From contig NZ_CP031188.1 of the NCBI RefSeq assembly GCF_003344925.1, positions 310,001 through 374,000 of the forward strand: DNA of 64,000 nucleotides, written 5' to 3'. The notes under the pieces are model-generated. The model was not told where the DNA came from and did no database searches. It saw nothing but the letters and a program-made list of their open reading frames with translations. Made by a program: the position numbers and the translations under genes. Below, piece after piece: positions 54,652 to 64,000 of the stretch. Each line of letters starts with the position of its first letter. Position 1 is the stretch's first letter. The stretch is from Flavobacterium arcticum (GTDB lineage: Bacteria; Bacteroidota; Bacteroidia; Flavobacteriales; Flavobacteriaceae).

Positions 54652-57600
54652 TTAATTTTTTACTAGTTTATATTTCGCTAACCCTTTGTTTGTCTTTATG
54701 TATAGTAGGTATATCCCTGCACTTAGATTAGCCGTGTTAATGGTTTCTAAGTTTTGTTTAGTAGCAATAAGTTGACTTCCTTGTAGGTCATATATAATCA
54801 CTTCTTCTACTGTTAAGTTATACGATTGTATATAAACGAAATCTGTTACAGGATTAGGGTATACTACTATCTGATTATTTACAAAAATTTCTGTATTAGC
54901 CGTACAATCTTCAGCCACACTATCTCCTACAAAAGTCCAACCTTTATTATCAACTAATTCATTATGGGTCTCTATATCACAATACTCTAACCCATCAACT
55001 CCTATTGTCTTATTCTCTAAGCCTAACTCTACAAATCGATTTAATAACGCATCATAATTATCAATATTTAAGTCCGTATCATCTAAAAAGTGACCCGGTG
55101 AACCAAAATAAGTAAACTTTATATTATTATTAAAAGTCCAGTCGGATAGATCTTGATTGAACATATAGGCTCTTGTAAACATATATGACATATCTTTCAC
55201 ATTTGAAACATCCCAATTATTTATAGACTGATTAAACGAAGATGCTTCAAAAAACATTGCTATCATATTAATTACACTTGAAACATCCCAGTTATTTAAA
55301 GGCTGATTAAAAGCAGCTGTTTCTCTAAACATCCCCTCTAAAGTAGTAACATTAGACACGTCCCAATCATTCAGAGATTGATTAAAAGCTTCTGACATAT
55401 AAAACATTTCTGACATATTTGTTACATTAGAAACATTCCAATTACTCAAAGGTTGATTAAAATTATAGGCCCTACCAAACATAAACACCATATTGGTCAC
55501 ATTAGAAACATCCCAATTATTCAAAGGCTGATTAAAACTACCTGCTTGATTAAACATATATGACATATCTGTTACACTCGAAACATCCCAGTCATTTAAA
55601 GATTGATTAAAATCCCCAGCTTCATTAAACATTTCCGACATATCGGTTACATTAGCAACACTCCAGTTATTTAAAGGTTGGTTAAAGGAAATAGTTAACT
55701 CAAACATACCTGACATATCTGTTACGCTAGAAACATCCCAGTCATTTAAAGATTGATTAAAATCAAGTGCTCCATTAAACATTTTCGACATATTTGTTAC
55801 ACTCGAAACATCCCAGTCATTTAATGGTTGATCAAAATCACTTGCTCCATTAAACATACCTGACATATCGGTTACATTAGAAATATTCCAATCATTTAAA
55901 GGCTGATTTAAAGAACTTGCCGAATTAAACATATATGACATATCTGTTATACTGGACACGTCCCAATTATTGAGGGGTTGATTAAGAGATTGACAGTTCA
56001 AAAACATCCCTTCAGTGGTCGTAGCCATACTCAAATCAGGAACATCAGTCGCATTTAAACTCAAATTAATACAAAAACGAAAAGCCAATTCCATGCTTGT
56101 CCATTGTGTATCGCCCCATTGTTCTATTGTTAATAATTTTGAACTATTACTTACTAATAAATTCCCAAAAACTACTCTGCTAAAATCTCCTGAAAGAGTT
56201 ACTGTATAAATCCCTTCACCGGAATAGGTGTGAGTAGCTGTGCCTGATTGACCGGTTAATACAGTACCATCTCCAAAATCAATAGTATAGCTATCCGGTA
56301 TATCATCATCTTCTACTATCGGAAACTCGATAGCTAAATCATTACTTGTAACCTGCCAAGTAGTAATAAAAAAATCTTGAGGATCAGTAAGCGGTAGTAT
56401 TACTTCGGTAGTAGCATCGTTAGTGATGATAGGTAGGTTATAATCGAAGTATATCTCTGCATCTCCACTTATTATATCACCTACAGCGATATCGGCGACT
56501 GGTTTTATTTTATAAGCTATAAATCCATTGCTCCCCTCAGCATCAGCGTTTTCATGAGGTAAGTTAATATTTTCAAAGATAAATTCAACATGGCTACCAT
56601 CGGTAATTTCTACACGATAGTCATGACTTGAACTTATAGGCTTAAAAGTAGTCCAGTCTAACTTTTCGTGCAGGTCATCTTCTACTCTTACGGCAATAGC
56701 ACTTGCCGAACCTGTATTTTGAAATCTTATAATATAGTCCAAATAATGGCCGGTTTGGTCAATTGTAATTTGTTCGCCTTGTACTACTCGTTTATCATTA
56801 GGGTCAAATGAATTTACTATTTCTTGTTTTAAAGCAGATGTATTATCATATGGTACATTATCATTAGCATTTGGTATAATAGTAGCCGTAATATTAGCTA
56901 TATCCCCACCGTTTACCGTAGGCGGTGTAAAAATCTGCATAGTAATATCGATTACCCTATTTTCAAGCGGAAGCAGATTTTCAATAGTAAATGTCAGCTG
57001 ATTAATTGTTACCGCTGTAGCTGTTGGAGTTGCTGTTACAAAAGTTTGCATAGCATCATCGAAAATCATAGCAACTGTTGCATTGGCTACAGTTTGTGTC
57101 CCCATGTTTTCTACAATCAATTGATATTGGGCTTCAAAGCCTGGGCGGGCTTCTGTAATAGGTAACAAGGTTACCTTTAAATCTTCGATCATTTCTGTAG
57201 CAGTTAAACAGAAACTTAAGTCTTCGGTAAGATCAGAACCTGTAAAGTTAACGGTATCTGTATCAGTTGAAACTGTAAAATAGTCAGGTATATTTAATAG
57301 GGTAACATCATAAGTACCCTCAAGAAGATTTAAATTATATGTTCCATCACTATTAATGGTTGTAGCGTAGTTGTATGTTCCGTTATTAGCATTAACCATA
57401 AGATGGACTGCAGCAATATCGTCAGTATCACAGCCATTATTATCGTCATCAAAAAGAACTGTTCCTGAAAGAGTATTATTATCACAATCTTCACTTAAGC
57501 TATCTCCTGAAATTTCCCATCCTAATTCATTAATCAAATAGTCACGTACTCCAAAATCACAATATTCTAATCCATTTGCACCAATATTCTTGTTTTCTAA

Positions 57601-59013
57601 AGCTAACTGAGCAAATTGATTTAATAGTGCATCATAATTATCAACATTTAAATCACTATCCTTAAGCATATTAGACAAGTCTACATTCAGATTATAGGTC
57701 CAGTTTGAAATATCTTGATTGAAACTAGTCGCATTATAAAACATTCTTGTCATATTAGTTACATTAGAAACATCCCAACTATCCAAAGGTCGATTAAAAG
57801 AAGTTGCCCCCTCAAACATCCTATTTATATTAGTTACATTAGAAACATCCCAATCATTTAAAGGTTGATTAAAAGACATTTCATAAATACCCGAGCCAGA
57901 AAACATACTTGACATATTAGTTACATTAGACACGTCCCAATCATTTAAAGGCTGATTAAAAGCTTGTGCTTCCCAAAACATACTTGACAGATTAGTCATA
58001 TTAGAAACATCCCAACTATCCAAAGGTTGATTAAAAGAAGTTGCTTCCTCAAACATAAGGCTTATATAAATTACATTTGACACATCCCAATCATTTAAAG
58101 ATCCATTAAAAGAAGTTGCTCCTGAAAACATCACCATCATATTAGTTACATTAGAAACATCCCAATTATTTAAGGATTGATTAAAAGAAGTCGCTCTAGA
58201 AAACATACCTGACATATCAATCACACTAGAAACCTCCCAATTATTTAAGGGTTGATTAAAGGAACTTGCTTTATAAAACATATTCCCCATATTAGTTACA
58301 CTAGAAACCTCCCAATTATTTAAGGGTTGATCAAAGGAACTTGCTTCCCAAAACATACTTGACATATTGGTCACACTAGATACATCCCAATTGTTTAAAG
58401 GCTGATTAAAAGAACTAGCTTCTTTAAACATACGCCACATGTTAGTAACATTAGAAACATCCCAATTGTTTAAGGGTTGATTAAAGGAACTAGCATTATA
58501 AAACACACCATACATATCTGTCACATTAGAGACATCCCAATCATTTAAAGGCTGGTTAAGAGAGTGGCAGTTATAAAACATAGAACCCATATCAGTTACT
58601 TGGCTTAAATCAGGTATATCTGTAGCTGCAATGGTTAGGTTAGTACAGTCGTAAAAAGCGTTTTCCATATTAGTCCATTGTATATCGCCCCATTGCTCTA
58701 TTGTCAAAATTTCATTAGAATAAGAATTCTCATTACCTTGGTAAAATCTTATTCTGCTAAAATCTCCTGAAATAGTTACTGTATAAATCCCTTCGCTAGT
58801 ATAAGTATGAGAAGTTGTACTTGACTGATTGGTTAATACATTACCATCTCCAAAGTCAATAGTATAACTATCAGGTATAGCATCATCTTCTAATATTGGA
58901 ACATAAATAGTTAAATTATCATCTTGCACTTGCCAAGTAGTTATAAAAGGTGCTTGGGCATTAGCAAAGTAGGCTATAAAAGAAAAAATAAATAATAAGT
59001 AATTCTTTTTCAT
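54652..59013 (-). CDS. BspA-type repeat surface protein with T9SS sorting tail
   Basis: The ATG at 59013 gives MKKNYLLFIFSFIAYFANAQ, a signal peptide; an ATG 13 codons earlier is unlikely. The protein (~1453 residues) has two blocks of 11 repeats each of ~25 residues, consensus FNQPLNNWDVSNVTNMS-MF (BspA/DUF285-like). Each block is preceded by a PKD-like domain (PDSYTIDFGDG) and WGDIQWTNM. Between them are an SdrD/CNA-like domain (SGTVLFDDDNNGCDTDD) and DUF11-like beta domains. The end (VYPNPVTDFVYIQ ... AGIYLLYIKTNKGLAKYKL) is a type A T9SS sorting domain. Exported and fixed on the cell surface, probably for adhesion. Confidence 0.9.
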   Translation of the reverse strand: MKKNYLLFIFSFIAYFANAQAPFITTWQVQDDNLTIYVPILEDDAIPDSYTIDFGDGNVLTNQSSTTSHTYTSEGIYTVTISGDFSRIRFYQGNENSYSNEILTIEQWGDIQWTNMENAFYDCTNLTIAATDIPDLSQVTDMGSMFYNCHSLNQPLNDWDVSNVTDMYGVFYNASSFNQPLNNWDVSNVTNMWRMFKEASSFNQPLNNWDVSSVTNMSSMFWEASSFDQPLNNWEVSSVTNMGNMFYKASSFNQPLNNWEVSSVIDMSGMFSRATSFNQSLNNWDVSNVTNMMVMFSGATSFNGSLNDWDVSNVIYISLMFEEATSFNQPLDSWDVSNMTNLSSMFWEAQAFNQPLNDWDVSNVTNMSSMFSGSGIYEMSFNQPLNDWDVSNVTNINRMFEGATSFNRPLDSWDVSNVTNMTRMFYNATSFNQDISNWTYNLNVDLSNMLKDSDLNVDNYDALLNQFAQLALENKNIGANGLEYCDFGVRDYLINELGWEISGDSLSEDCDNNTLSGTVLFDDDNNGCDTDDIAAVHLMVNANNGTYNYATTINSDGTYNLNLLEGTYDVTLLNIPDYFTVSTDTDTVNFTGSDLTEDLSFCLTATEMIEDLKVTLLPITEARPGFEAQYQLIVENMGTQTVANATVAMIFDDAMQTFVTATPTATAVTINQLTFTIENLLPLENRVIDITMQIFTPPTVNGGDIANITATIIPNANDNVPYDNTSALKQEIVNSFDPNDKRVVQGEQITIDQTGHYLDYIIRFQNTGSASAIAVRVEDDLHEKLDWTTFKPISSSHDYRVEITDGSHVEFIFENINLPHENADAEGSNGFIAYKIKPVADIAVGDIISGDAEIYFDYNLPIITNDATTEVILPLTDPQDFFITTWQVTSNDLAIEFPIVEDDDIPDSYTIDFGDGTVLTGQSGTATHTYSGEGIYTVTLSGDFSRVVFGNLLVSNSSKLLTIEQWGDTQWTSMELAFRFCINLSLNATDVPDLSMATTTEGMFLNCQSLNQPLNNWDVSSITDMSYMFNSASSLNQPLNDWNISNVTDMSGMFNGASDFDQPLNDWDVSSVTNMSKMFNGALDFNQSLNDWDVSSVTDMSGMFELTISFNQPLNNWSVANVTDMSEMFNEAGDFNQSLNDWDVSSVTDMSYMFNQAGSFNQPLNNWDVSNVTNMVFMFGRAYNFNQPLSNWNVSNVTNMSEMFYMSEAFNQSLNDWDVSNVTTLEGMFRETAAFNQPLNNWDVSSVINMIAMFFEASSFNQSINNWDVSNVKDMSYMFTRAYMFNQDLSDWTFNNNIKFTYFGSPGHFLDDTDLNIDNYDALLNRFVELGLENKTIGVDGLEYCDIETHNELVDNKGWTFVGDSVAEDCTANTEIFVNNQIVVYPNPVTDFVYIQSYNLTVEEVIIYDLQGSQLIATKQNLETINTANLSAGIYLLYIKTNKGLAKYKLVKN

Positions 59014-59208
59014 TGTAACTGTAATTTTTATAGTTTTTAGATATTTGTGCAAAAATAGTTATTTATCGCATCTAGCCTATCTATTATTTTTAGAAATAAA
59101 AATGTAATCTATCGAAAACCAGCACATATACCTCATCTTAGCTGAATATAATCTTGAGTGTTTTTACTAAAAATTAACAATAAGAACCATACTCTAAGAC
59201 TTTATAAA

Positions 59209-59253
59209 ACTCATAACCAAAGACTATTGATTCGATTCCAGCTCTCACTACTA
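59209..59253 (+). repeat. Degenerate tRNA-Met 3'-half scar, att-like site 5
   Basis: ACTCATAACCAAAGACTATT, GATTCGATTCCAG and CTCTCACTACTA follow scar 1 with several changes. The upstream 25 bp (CCATACTCTAAGACTTTATA) also resemble the sequence before scar 1 (CAATACTCTAAGACTTTGTT at 3854-3873). It is the right-most scar; core chromosome follows. Confidence 0.65.
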
Positions 59254-59356
59254 AGGAAAAACCTGAAATTATTATGATTTCAGTATTTTTTTTATTTTAC
59301 ACATAGCTCTTAAAAAATAATGCTATTACTACCTTTACAAGCTAATAATTTACCAC

Positions 59357-60124
59357 ATGGAATTCTATATATCATTAGGAGCATTCCTGCTCTTAGGAGT
59401 TTATATTTATAAAAACACAAAACGTCAAACTGTACAACCTTTTCCAGCAGCTTGGCATAACCTGCTACTCGACAACGTAATTTACTACCGTAAGCTACCA
59501 AAAGATAAACAAATTGTATTCCAGCAGCGTATTATGAAATTTCTCAGTGAAGTTTATATTGATGGTGTAGAACTCGAAATAACCGACCTAGATAAAATAC
59601 TAATTGCATCTAGTGCCGTAATTCCTGTTTTTGGTTTCGATGACTGGCATTATAATAATTTAAGTGGTGTTTTATTATATCCTGATTATTTTAATAAAGA
59701 CCTTGATTTTGCTGATACTGCCGAATCACGAAATATTGGTGGACTGGTGGGCAATGGTAGATTTGAGAATAAAATGATACTATCTAGAAAAGCATTACAT
59801 CATGGATTTATGAATACAACTGACAAAAATAACACTGGTATTCATGAGTTTGTACATTTAATTGACAAGATGGACGGTAGTATTGACGGTGTACCCAAAA
59901 TATTATTGACTCATCAATATGCAATTCCTTGGTTAAATATAATTCATGAAAAAATGGAAGCTATAAATAATGACAAATCAGACATAAGAGAGTATGGCGG
60001 AACAAAACAAGCCGAATTTTTTGCTGTAGCTTCAGAATATTTTTTCGAGCGTCCTGATTTATTAAAAAGGAAACATCCTAAACTTTATAAGATGATGATG
60101 GACTGTTTTAGTCTAAAAAAATAA
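59357..60124 (+). CDS. mtfA: MtfA-like zinc metallopeptidase
   Basis: 255 residues. An N-terminal hydrophobic stretch (MEFYISLGAFLLLGVYIY) anchors it; the M90 family body follows with IPVFGFDDWHY and the catalytic TGIHEFVHLIDKMDG (HExxH), then AEFFAVASEYFFE. MtfA of enterobacteria inactivates the Mlc repressor; in Bacteroidota the substrate is not known. First gene after the last scar. Confidence 0.85.
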   Translation: MEFYISLGAFLLLGVYIYKNTKRQTVQPFPAAWHNLLLDNVIYYRKLPKDKQIVFQQRIMKFLSEVYIDGVELEITDLDKILIASSAVIPVFGFDDWHYNNLSGVLLYPDYFNKDLDFADTAESRNIGGLVGNGRFENKMILSRKALHHGFMNTTDKNNTGIHEFVHLIDKMDGSIDGVPKILLTHQYAIPWLNIIHEKMEAINNDKSDIREYGGTKQAEFFAVASEYFFERPDLLKRKHPKLYKMMMDCFSLKK

Positions 60125-60183
60125 TTTAAACAGATCAAAGTTCTTAAAAACAAATAGAAAGGTTATTAAAAATATCTTTTCAC

Positions 60184-60191
60184 TACCTTTG
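60184..60191 (+). promoter_or_regulatory. Bacteroidota-type -7 promoter element before era
   Basis: TACCTTTG matches TAnnTTTG, 49 bp before the era start. No clear -33 TTG is seen. An AACCTCTC/GAGAGGTT hairpin in the leader (60204-60222) follows. Confidence 0.6.
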
Positions 60192-60238
60192 CATTATATT
60201 TAAACCTCTCAAGCGAGAGGTTTTTTAATTTTTGAATT

Positions 60239-61123
60239 ATGGCACACAAAGCAGGCTTTGTAAACATCATTGGTAATCCAAACGTAGGTAAATCTACCTT
60301 AATGAATGCGTTTGTAGGCGAACGCCTTTCTATTATTACGAGTAAAGCACAAACCACACGTCACCGTATACTAGGTATTGTAAACGGAGAAGATTTTCAA
60401 GTAGTATTATCCGACACTCCAGGTATCATTAAACCTGCCTATGAATTACAGGCAAGCATGATGGATTTCGTAAAATCGGCTTTTGAGGATGCAGATATAC
60501 TTATCTACATGGTAGAAATTGGAGAGAAAGAGCTTAAAGATGAAGCCTTTTTCAATAAAATAATTCATTCTAAAATACCCGTACTACTATTACTTAATAA
60601 AATAGATAAATCCAGCCAAGAACAGCTAGAAGAGCAGGTACAGCTTTGGCAAGAAAAAGTTCCTAATGCAGAGCTTTATCCTATATCGGCACTCGAAAAC
60701 TTTAATGTAAAAGAAGTTTTTAACCGTATTATAGAGCTACTACCCGATTCACCTCCTTTTTACCCTAAAGATGCTCTAACAGATAAACCAGAGCGCTTTT
60801 TTGTAAACGAGACACTTCGCGAAAAAATCTTATTGAATTATGATAAAGAAATACCTTATGCTGTAGAAATAGAGACAGAGGAGTTTTTAGAAGATGACGA
60901 TATCATTCGCATACGTGCCATAATTATGGTAGAGCGCGATACTCAAAAAGGAATTATAATAGGACATAAAGGTGCTGCTATAAAAAAAATAGGCATACAA
61001 GCACGTGAAGACCTCGAAAAATTCTTTGGCAAACAAATACATATAGAAATGTTTGTGAAAGTAAATAAAAACTGGAGAAGCAATAGCTATCAGCTAAAAC
61101 GTTTCGGATATAATAATAAATAG
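60239..61123 (+). CDS. era: GTPase Era
   Basis: 294 residues with G1 GNPNVGKST, the switch region TRHRILG, G3 DTPG, G4 NKID and a C-terminal KH domain (IIIGHKGAAIKKIGIQARED). Binds 16S rRNA and helps 30S subunit assembly. Length and motif order are typical. Core gene. Confidence 0.97.
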   Translation: MAHKAGFVNIIGNPNVGKSTLMNAFVGERLSIITSKAQTTRHRILGIVNGEDFQVVLSDTPGIIKPAYELQASMMDFVKSAFEDADILIYMVEIGEKELKDEAFFNKIIHSKIPVLLLLNKIDKSSQEQLEEQVQLWQEKVPNAELYPISALENFNVKEVFNRIIELLPDSPPFYPKDALTDKPERFFVNETLREKILLNYDKEIPYAVEIETEEFLEDDDIIRIRAIIMVERDTQKGIIIGHKGAAIKKIGIQAREDLEKFFGKQIHIEMFVKVNKNWRSNSYQLKRFGYNNK

Positions 61124-61211
61124 TCTTAAAGTTTGTATCGACATAAAATTAAAAGTCCTTTAGAACTGAACTTTAAGACTTTATAACTTTCGACTTTACA
61201 ACTTAAAAGCG

Positions 61212-61219
61212 TACTTTTG
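61212..61219 (+). promoter_or_regulatory. Bacteroidota-type -7 promoter element before der
   Basis: TACTTTTG fits TAnnTTTG and lies 21 bp before the der start codon. The era-der gap is 116 bp. Confidence 0.5.
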
Positions 61220-61239
61220 CAAAAATTTAAAACAAGTTA

Positions 61240-62550
61240 ATGAATAATATCGTAGCCATAGTAGGACGCCCCAATGTAGGGAAATCGACTTTTTTTAACC
61301 GTCTGATACAGCGTCGTGAAGCTATTGTAGATTCTATTAGCGGAGTAACCCGCGACAGAAACTATGGTAAGAGTGAATGGAATGGAAAAGAATTTTCGGT
61401 TATAGATACCGGAGGATACATAAAAGGGTCTGATGATGTTTTTGAAGGCGAAATACGCAGACAGGTAGAGCTTGCTATAGACGAGGCTGATGTTATTGTA
61501 TTTGTAGTAGATGTAGAAGAAGGCATTACCCCAATGGATGAGGAAGTTGCTAAACTGCTTCGCAAAGTTACTAAACCTATACTACTTGCCGTAAACAAGG
61601 TAGATAATGCTATGCGCGAAAAAGATGCCATAGAATTTTACAACCTTGGGCTTGGCGATTACTATACTTTTGCTGGAATGAGTGGCTCTGGTACAGGAGA
61701 TTTACTAGATGCTCTAGTTGAATTATTACCTGATGCGCAAGAGCCTGATGAAAATGCCGAAGAACTTCCTCGCTTTGCTGTAGTAGGACGTCCTAATGCT
61801 GGTAAATCATCATTTATTAATGCTCTTATTGGCGAAGAACGTTTCGTGGTTACTGATATTGCTGGTACTACTCGCGATGCTATAGACACTACCTATAATC
61901 GTTTTGGGTTTGAATTTAAATTAGTAGATACAGCAGGAATACGCCGTAAAGCTAAAGTAAAAGAAGACTTAGAGTTCTACTCTGTAATGCGATCTGTAAG
62001 AGCTATAGAACATAGTGATATATGTATATTAGTAATTGATGCTACACGCGGATTTGAAGGACAAGACCAAAGTATTTTTTGGCTTGCCGAAAAAAACCGT
62101 AAAGGTGTAGTTATACTAGTAAACAAATGGGATTTGGTAGAAAAAGAAACCATGACTACACGTGATTATGAACTAAAAATACGTGAAGAATTGCAACCAT
62201 TTGACGATGTGCCTATTCTTTTTGTCTCTGCTATAACCAAACAACGTTTACTAAAAGCACTAGAAACAGCTGTTGAAGTTTTTGAAAACAGAAAACAACG
62301 TATTGCTACCTCTAAGTTTAACGAAGTTATGTTACCTATTATAGAACATAACCCGCCACCAGCACTAAAAGGTAAATATGTAAAAATTAAGTTCTGTATG
62401 CAGTTACCTACCCCTACTCCGCAGTTTGTATTCTTTTGCAACCTGCCACAGTATGTAAAGGAACCTTACAAACGCTATCTTGAAAATAAAATGAGAGACA
62501 TATATAATCTTTCGGGTGTACCGATAGATATATATTTCCGTCAGAAATAA
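61240..62550 (+). CDS. der: Ribosome-associated GTPase Der (EngA)
   Basis: 436 residues with two tandem GTPase domains: first G1 GRPNVGKST and G3 DTGG, G4 NKVD; second G1 GRPNAGKSS and G3 DTAG, G4 NKWD. The C-terminal KH-like domain follows. Der supports 50S subunit assembly. Length normal, core gene. Confidence 0.97.
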   Translation: MNNIVAIVGRPNVGKSTFFNRLIQRREAIVDSISGVTRDRNYGKSEWNGKEFSVIDTGGYIKGSDDVFEGEIRRQVELAIDEADVIVFVVDVEEGITPMDEEVAKLLRKVTKPILLAVNKVDNAMREKDAIEFYNLGLGDYYTFAGMSGSGTGDLLDALVELLPDAQEPDENAEELPRFAVVGRPNAGKSSFINALIGEERFVVTDIAGTTRDAIDTTYNRFGFEFKLVDTAGIRRKAKVKEDLEFYSVMRSVRAIEHSDICILVIDATRGFEGQDQSIFWLAEKNRKGVVILVNKWDLVEKETMTTRDYELKIREELQPFDDVPILFVSAITKQRLLKALETAVEVFENRKQRIATSKFNEVMLPIIEHNPPPALKGKYVKIKFCMQLPTPTPQFVFFCNLPQYVKEPYKRYLENKMRDIYNLSGVPIDIYFRQK

Positions 62551-62615
62551 CAAAAAAAGTTATTTAGCGGTTTATAGGTATATCCTTACTATCTAACCAA
62601 CTAAATGATACATTT

Positions 62616-64000
62616 ATGCAAAAAGGCTTATCCTTACTGCTATTATTATTCACCACTTTATGCTTCAGCCAAAACGTAACACTTACAGGAAAAGTAAGCG
62701 ATCCTGATAATTTACCACTAGAATCGGCTACCATTTACCTAACCTCTGTAAAAGATACAACCGTTATCAACTACACGCTTTCTGATAAGAATGGTAACTG
62801 GGAAATGAGAGCAAGAGTTAAAGATGAGCCTATAGATTTAAAAATATCGTTTGTCGGGTTTACTGATTACAAACAAAGGCTAGAAAGTATAGCCGAAGAC
62901 AAAGACTTTGGTACACTAAAAATGACAGATTTATCTACTGAGCTGAGTGAAGTAGTAATAGAAAGTGAAGTACCACCTATAAGAGTAAAATCGGACACGC
63001 TAGAGTTTAATGCTTCGTCATTTAAGGTATTACCCGATGCCAATGTACAAGCCTTAATTAAACAACTCCCTGGAGTAGAAATAGACTCTGATGGGAAAAT
63101 AACAGTAAATGGTAAAGAGGTAAACCAAATATTAGTAAACGGGAAACCCTTTTTTGATAAGGATGGAAAAGTTGCTTTGCAAAACCTTCCTGCCGAAATT
63201 ATAGACAAAGTACAAGTAACCGATACTAAAACTAAAAAAGAAGAACTTACAGGACAGGCTGCAAGCGGTAATAATGCTAGTATAAACCTTACAATAGACA
63301 AAGATAAAAACAAAGGTCTCTTTGGTAAATTTATGGTGGGCTATGGTACTGACGAGAGGTATGAAAGTAGCGGTCTTATTAACTATTTTAAAGATAAACG
63401 TAAAATAAGTGTACTTGCATCTAGCAATAATATTAACTCTACTGGTTTCTCTATGAACGAAATATTCGATAGTATGGGCGGTGGGCGTAATGACAGCTAT
63501 AGTATTGTGAGTGGCATAAGAAATAATGGTAGTGGTATTACAACTTCAAATATGTTAGGCGTTAATTATGCCGATGAATGGATTGAGAACCTAGATTCTA
63601 ACATAAGCTACTTTTATACTACTGCTGATACTGAAAATGAAAACAGAACAAAACAAATTACTTACCTTACAAATAATGATGGTAATACCGAAAACAGTTT
63701 AATTACCGAGTCGTCATCGAGTACTGATAACGAACAATATAACCACAACTTTAACACACAGTTTGAGTTTAAAATAGACTCTACTTCTACCATTTATTTC
63801 GACCCGAAATTTGCTGTATCAAATTCAAAAGCAAAAAACACATCACAACAATCAACACGTGACCAAGATAATATATTACTTAACGAAAGTGAAGGCGCTA
63901 CTTTTAGCGATAGCGATAATAAAAATTTTAGCAGTTCGCTAGATTATAATAAATCTTTTAATAAAAAAGGACGTTATTTTAACCTATCGTTAGAAAACGA
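62616..64000 (+). CDS. Outer-membrane beta-barrel protein with carboxypeptidase-like domain, 5' part
   Basis: The frame opens with signal peptide MQKGLSLLLLLFTTLCFSQ, then a carboxypeptidase regulatory-like domain (VTLTGKVSDPDNLPLESATI; LKISFVGFTDYKQRL), a plug-like region (LPDANVQALIKQLPGVEIDS; VNQILVNGKPFF) and the start of a large beta-barrel. It is open at the right edge with ~461 codons visible. This is the TonB-receptor-like OMP_b-brl_3 family of Bacteroidota; the transported substrate is unknown. Confidence 0.85.
   Translation, partial: MQKGLSLLLLLFTTLCFSQNVTLTGKVSDPDNLPLESATIYLTSVKDTTVINYTLSDKNGNWEMRARVKDEPIDLKISFVGFTDYKQRLESIAEDKDFGTLKMTDLSTELSEVVIESEVPPIRVKSDTLEFNASSFKVLPDANVQALIKQLPGVEIDSDGKITVNGKEVNQILVNGKPFFDKDGKVALQNLPAEIIDKVQVTDTKTKKEELTGQAASGNNASINLTIDKDKNKGLFGKFMVGYGTDERYESSGLINYFKDKRKISVLASSNNINSTGFSMNEIFDSMGGGRNDSYSIVSGIRNNGSGITTSNMLGVNYADEWIENLDSNISYFYTTADTENENRTKQITYLTNNDGNTENSLITESSSSTDNEQYNHNFNTQFEFKIDSTSTIYFDPKFAVSNSKAKNTSQQSTRDQDNILLNESEGATFSDSDNKNFSSSLDYNKSFNKKGRYFNLSLEN

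Noticed and set aside
54652..59013. Regular ~75-bp repeats that could suggest a CRISPR array
   Set aside because: They are in-frame protein repeats with variable sequence and no spacers; no cas genes are nearby.
3911..59253. Calling any of the five tRNA-like sequences a functional tRNA gene
   Set aside because: Each lacks the 5' half (acceptor 5' strand, D arm and 5' anticodon stem).

Overview
The window is AT-rich and comes from the chromosome of a member of the Bacteroidota, most likely a Flavobacteriaceae species. The evidence is a BspA-type surface protein with a type IX secretion (T9SS) C-terminal sorting tail, an SprB/CarboxypepD-like outer-membrane beta-barrel protein, Bacteroidota-type tyrosine integrases, and TAnnTTTG-like promoter elements in front of era and der. 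Core chromosome is visible only at the right end (about 59.3-64 kb: mtfA-like peptidase, era, der, start of an outer-membrane protein gene). Almost everything to the left is accessory DNA.

The accessory DNA looks like serial insertions at the 3' end of a tRNA-Met(CAT) gene. Five partial copies of the tRNA 3' half (anticodon loop to acceptor end) lie on the + strand at 3911, 4373, 16278, 54314 and 59209. The 3911 and 54314 copies are nearly identical, and a tyrosine integrase gene sits next to the latter. The scars divide the region into (1) the end of a type I restriction-modification locus (hsdM, hsdS) followed by a fused AAA-ATPase/TOPRIM protein that may be a PARIS-like guard, 1-3.8 kb; (2) a divergent Wadjet-type jetABCD operon and a Hachiman hamA-hamB operon with an extra third gene, 4.6-16.1 kb; (3) a long compound segment, 16.3-54.3 kb; and (4) a large BspA-type surface protein gene, 54.6-59.0 kb.

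The compound segment holds an Mrr-nuclease/STAND-NTPase protein (Avs4-like). It is followed by a mobilizable element with a coupling ATPase, an excisionase-like HTH protein, a MobF relaxase, several membrane or coiled-coil proteins, a TPR-ankyrin cargo gene, a P4-type integrase, AlpA-like regulator, ParDE toxin-antitoxin, a SAM-binding methylase-like protein, ArdC-like antirestriction protein, RadC-like protein and a small Xer-like recombinase. Next come a two-gene unit of an unknown 315-residue protein plus a trypsin-like protease, and a toxin locus. The toxin locus is a translationally coupled operon of a 1355-residue unknown protein, a minimal nucleotidyltransferase-like protein and a 771-residue polymorphic toxin with a C-terminal HExxH domain. 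It is followed by immunity genes and orphan toxin tails, and flanked by 126-bp imperfect direct repeats.

Four genes (relaxase, methylase-like, trypsin-like protease, integrase) are each broken by an apparent one-base deletion in or beside a homopolymer. This pattern suggests sequencing under-calling or recent decay, and it affects how the mobile genes should be read. The least explained and potentially most novel part is the 1355-aa / nucleotidyltransferase / toxin operon with its cassette array at 44.2-52.5 kb.
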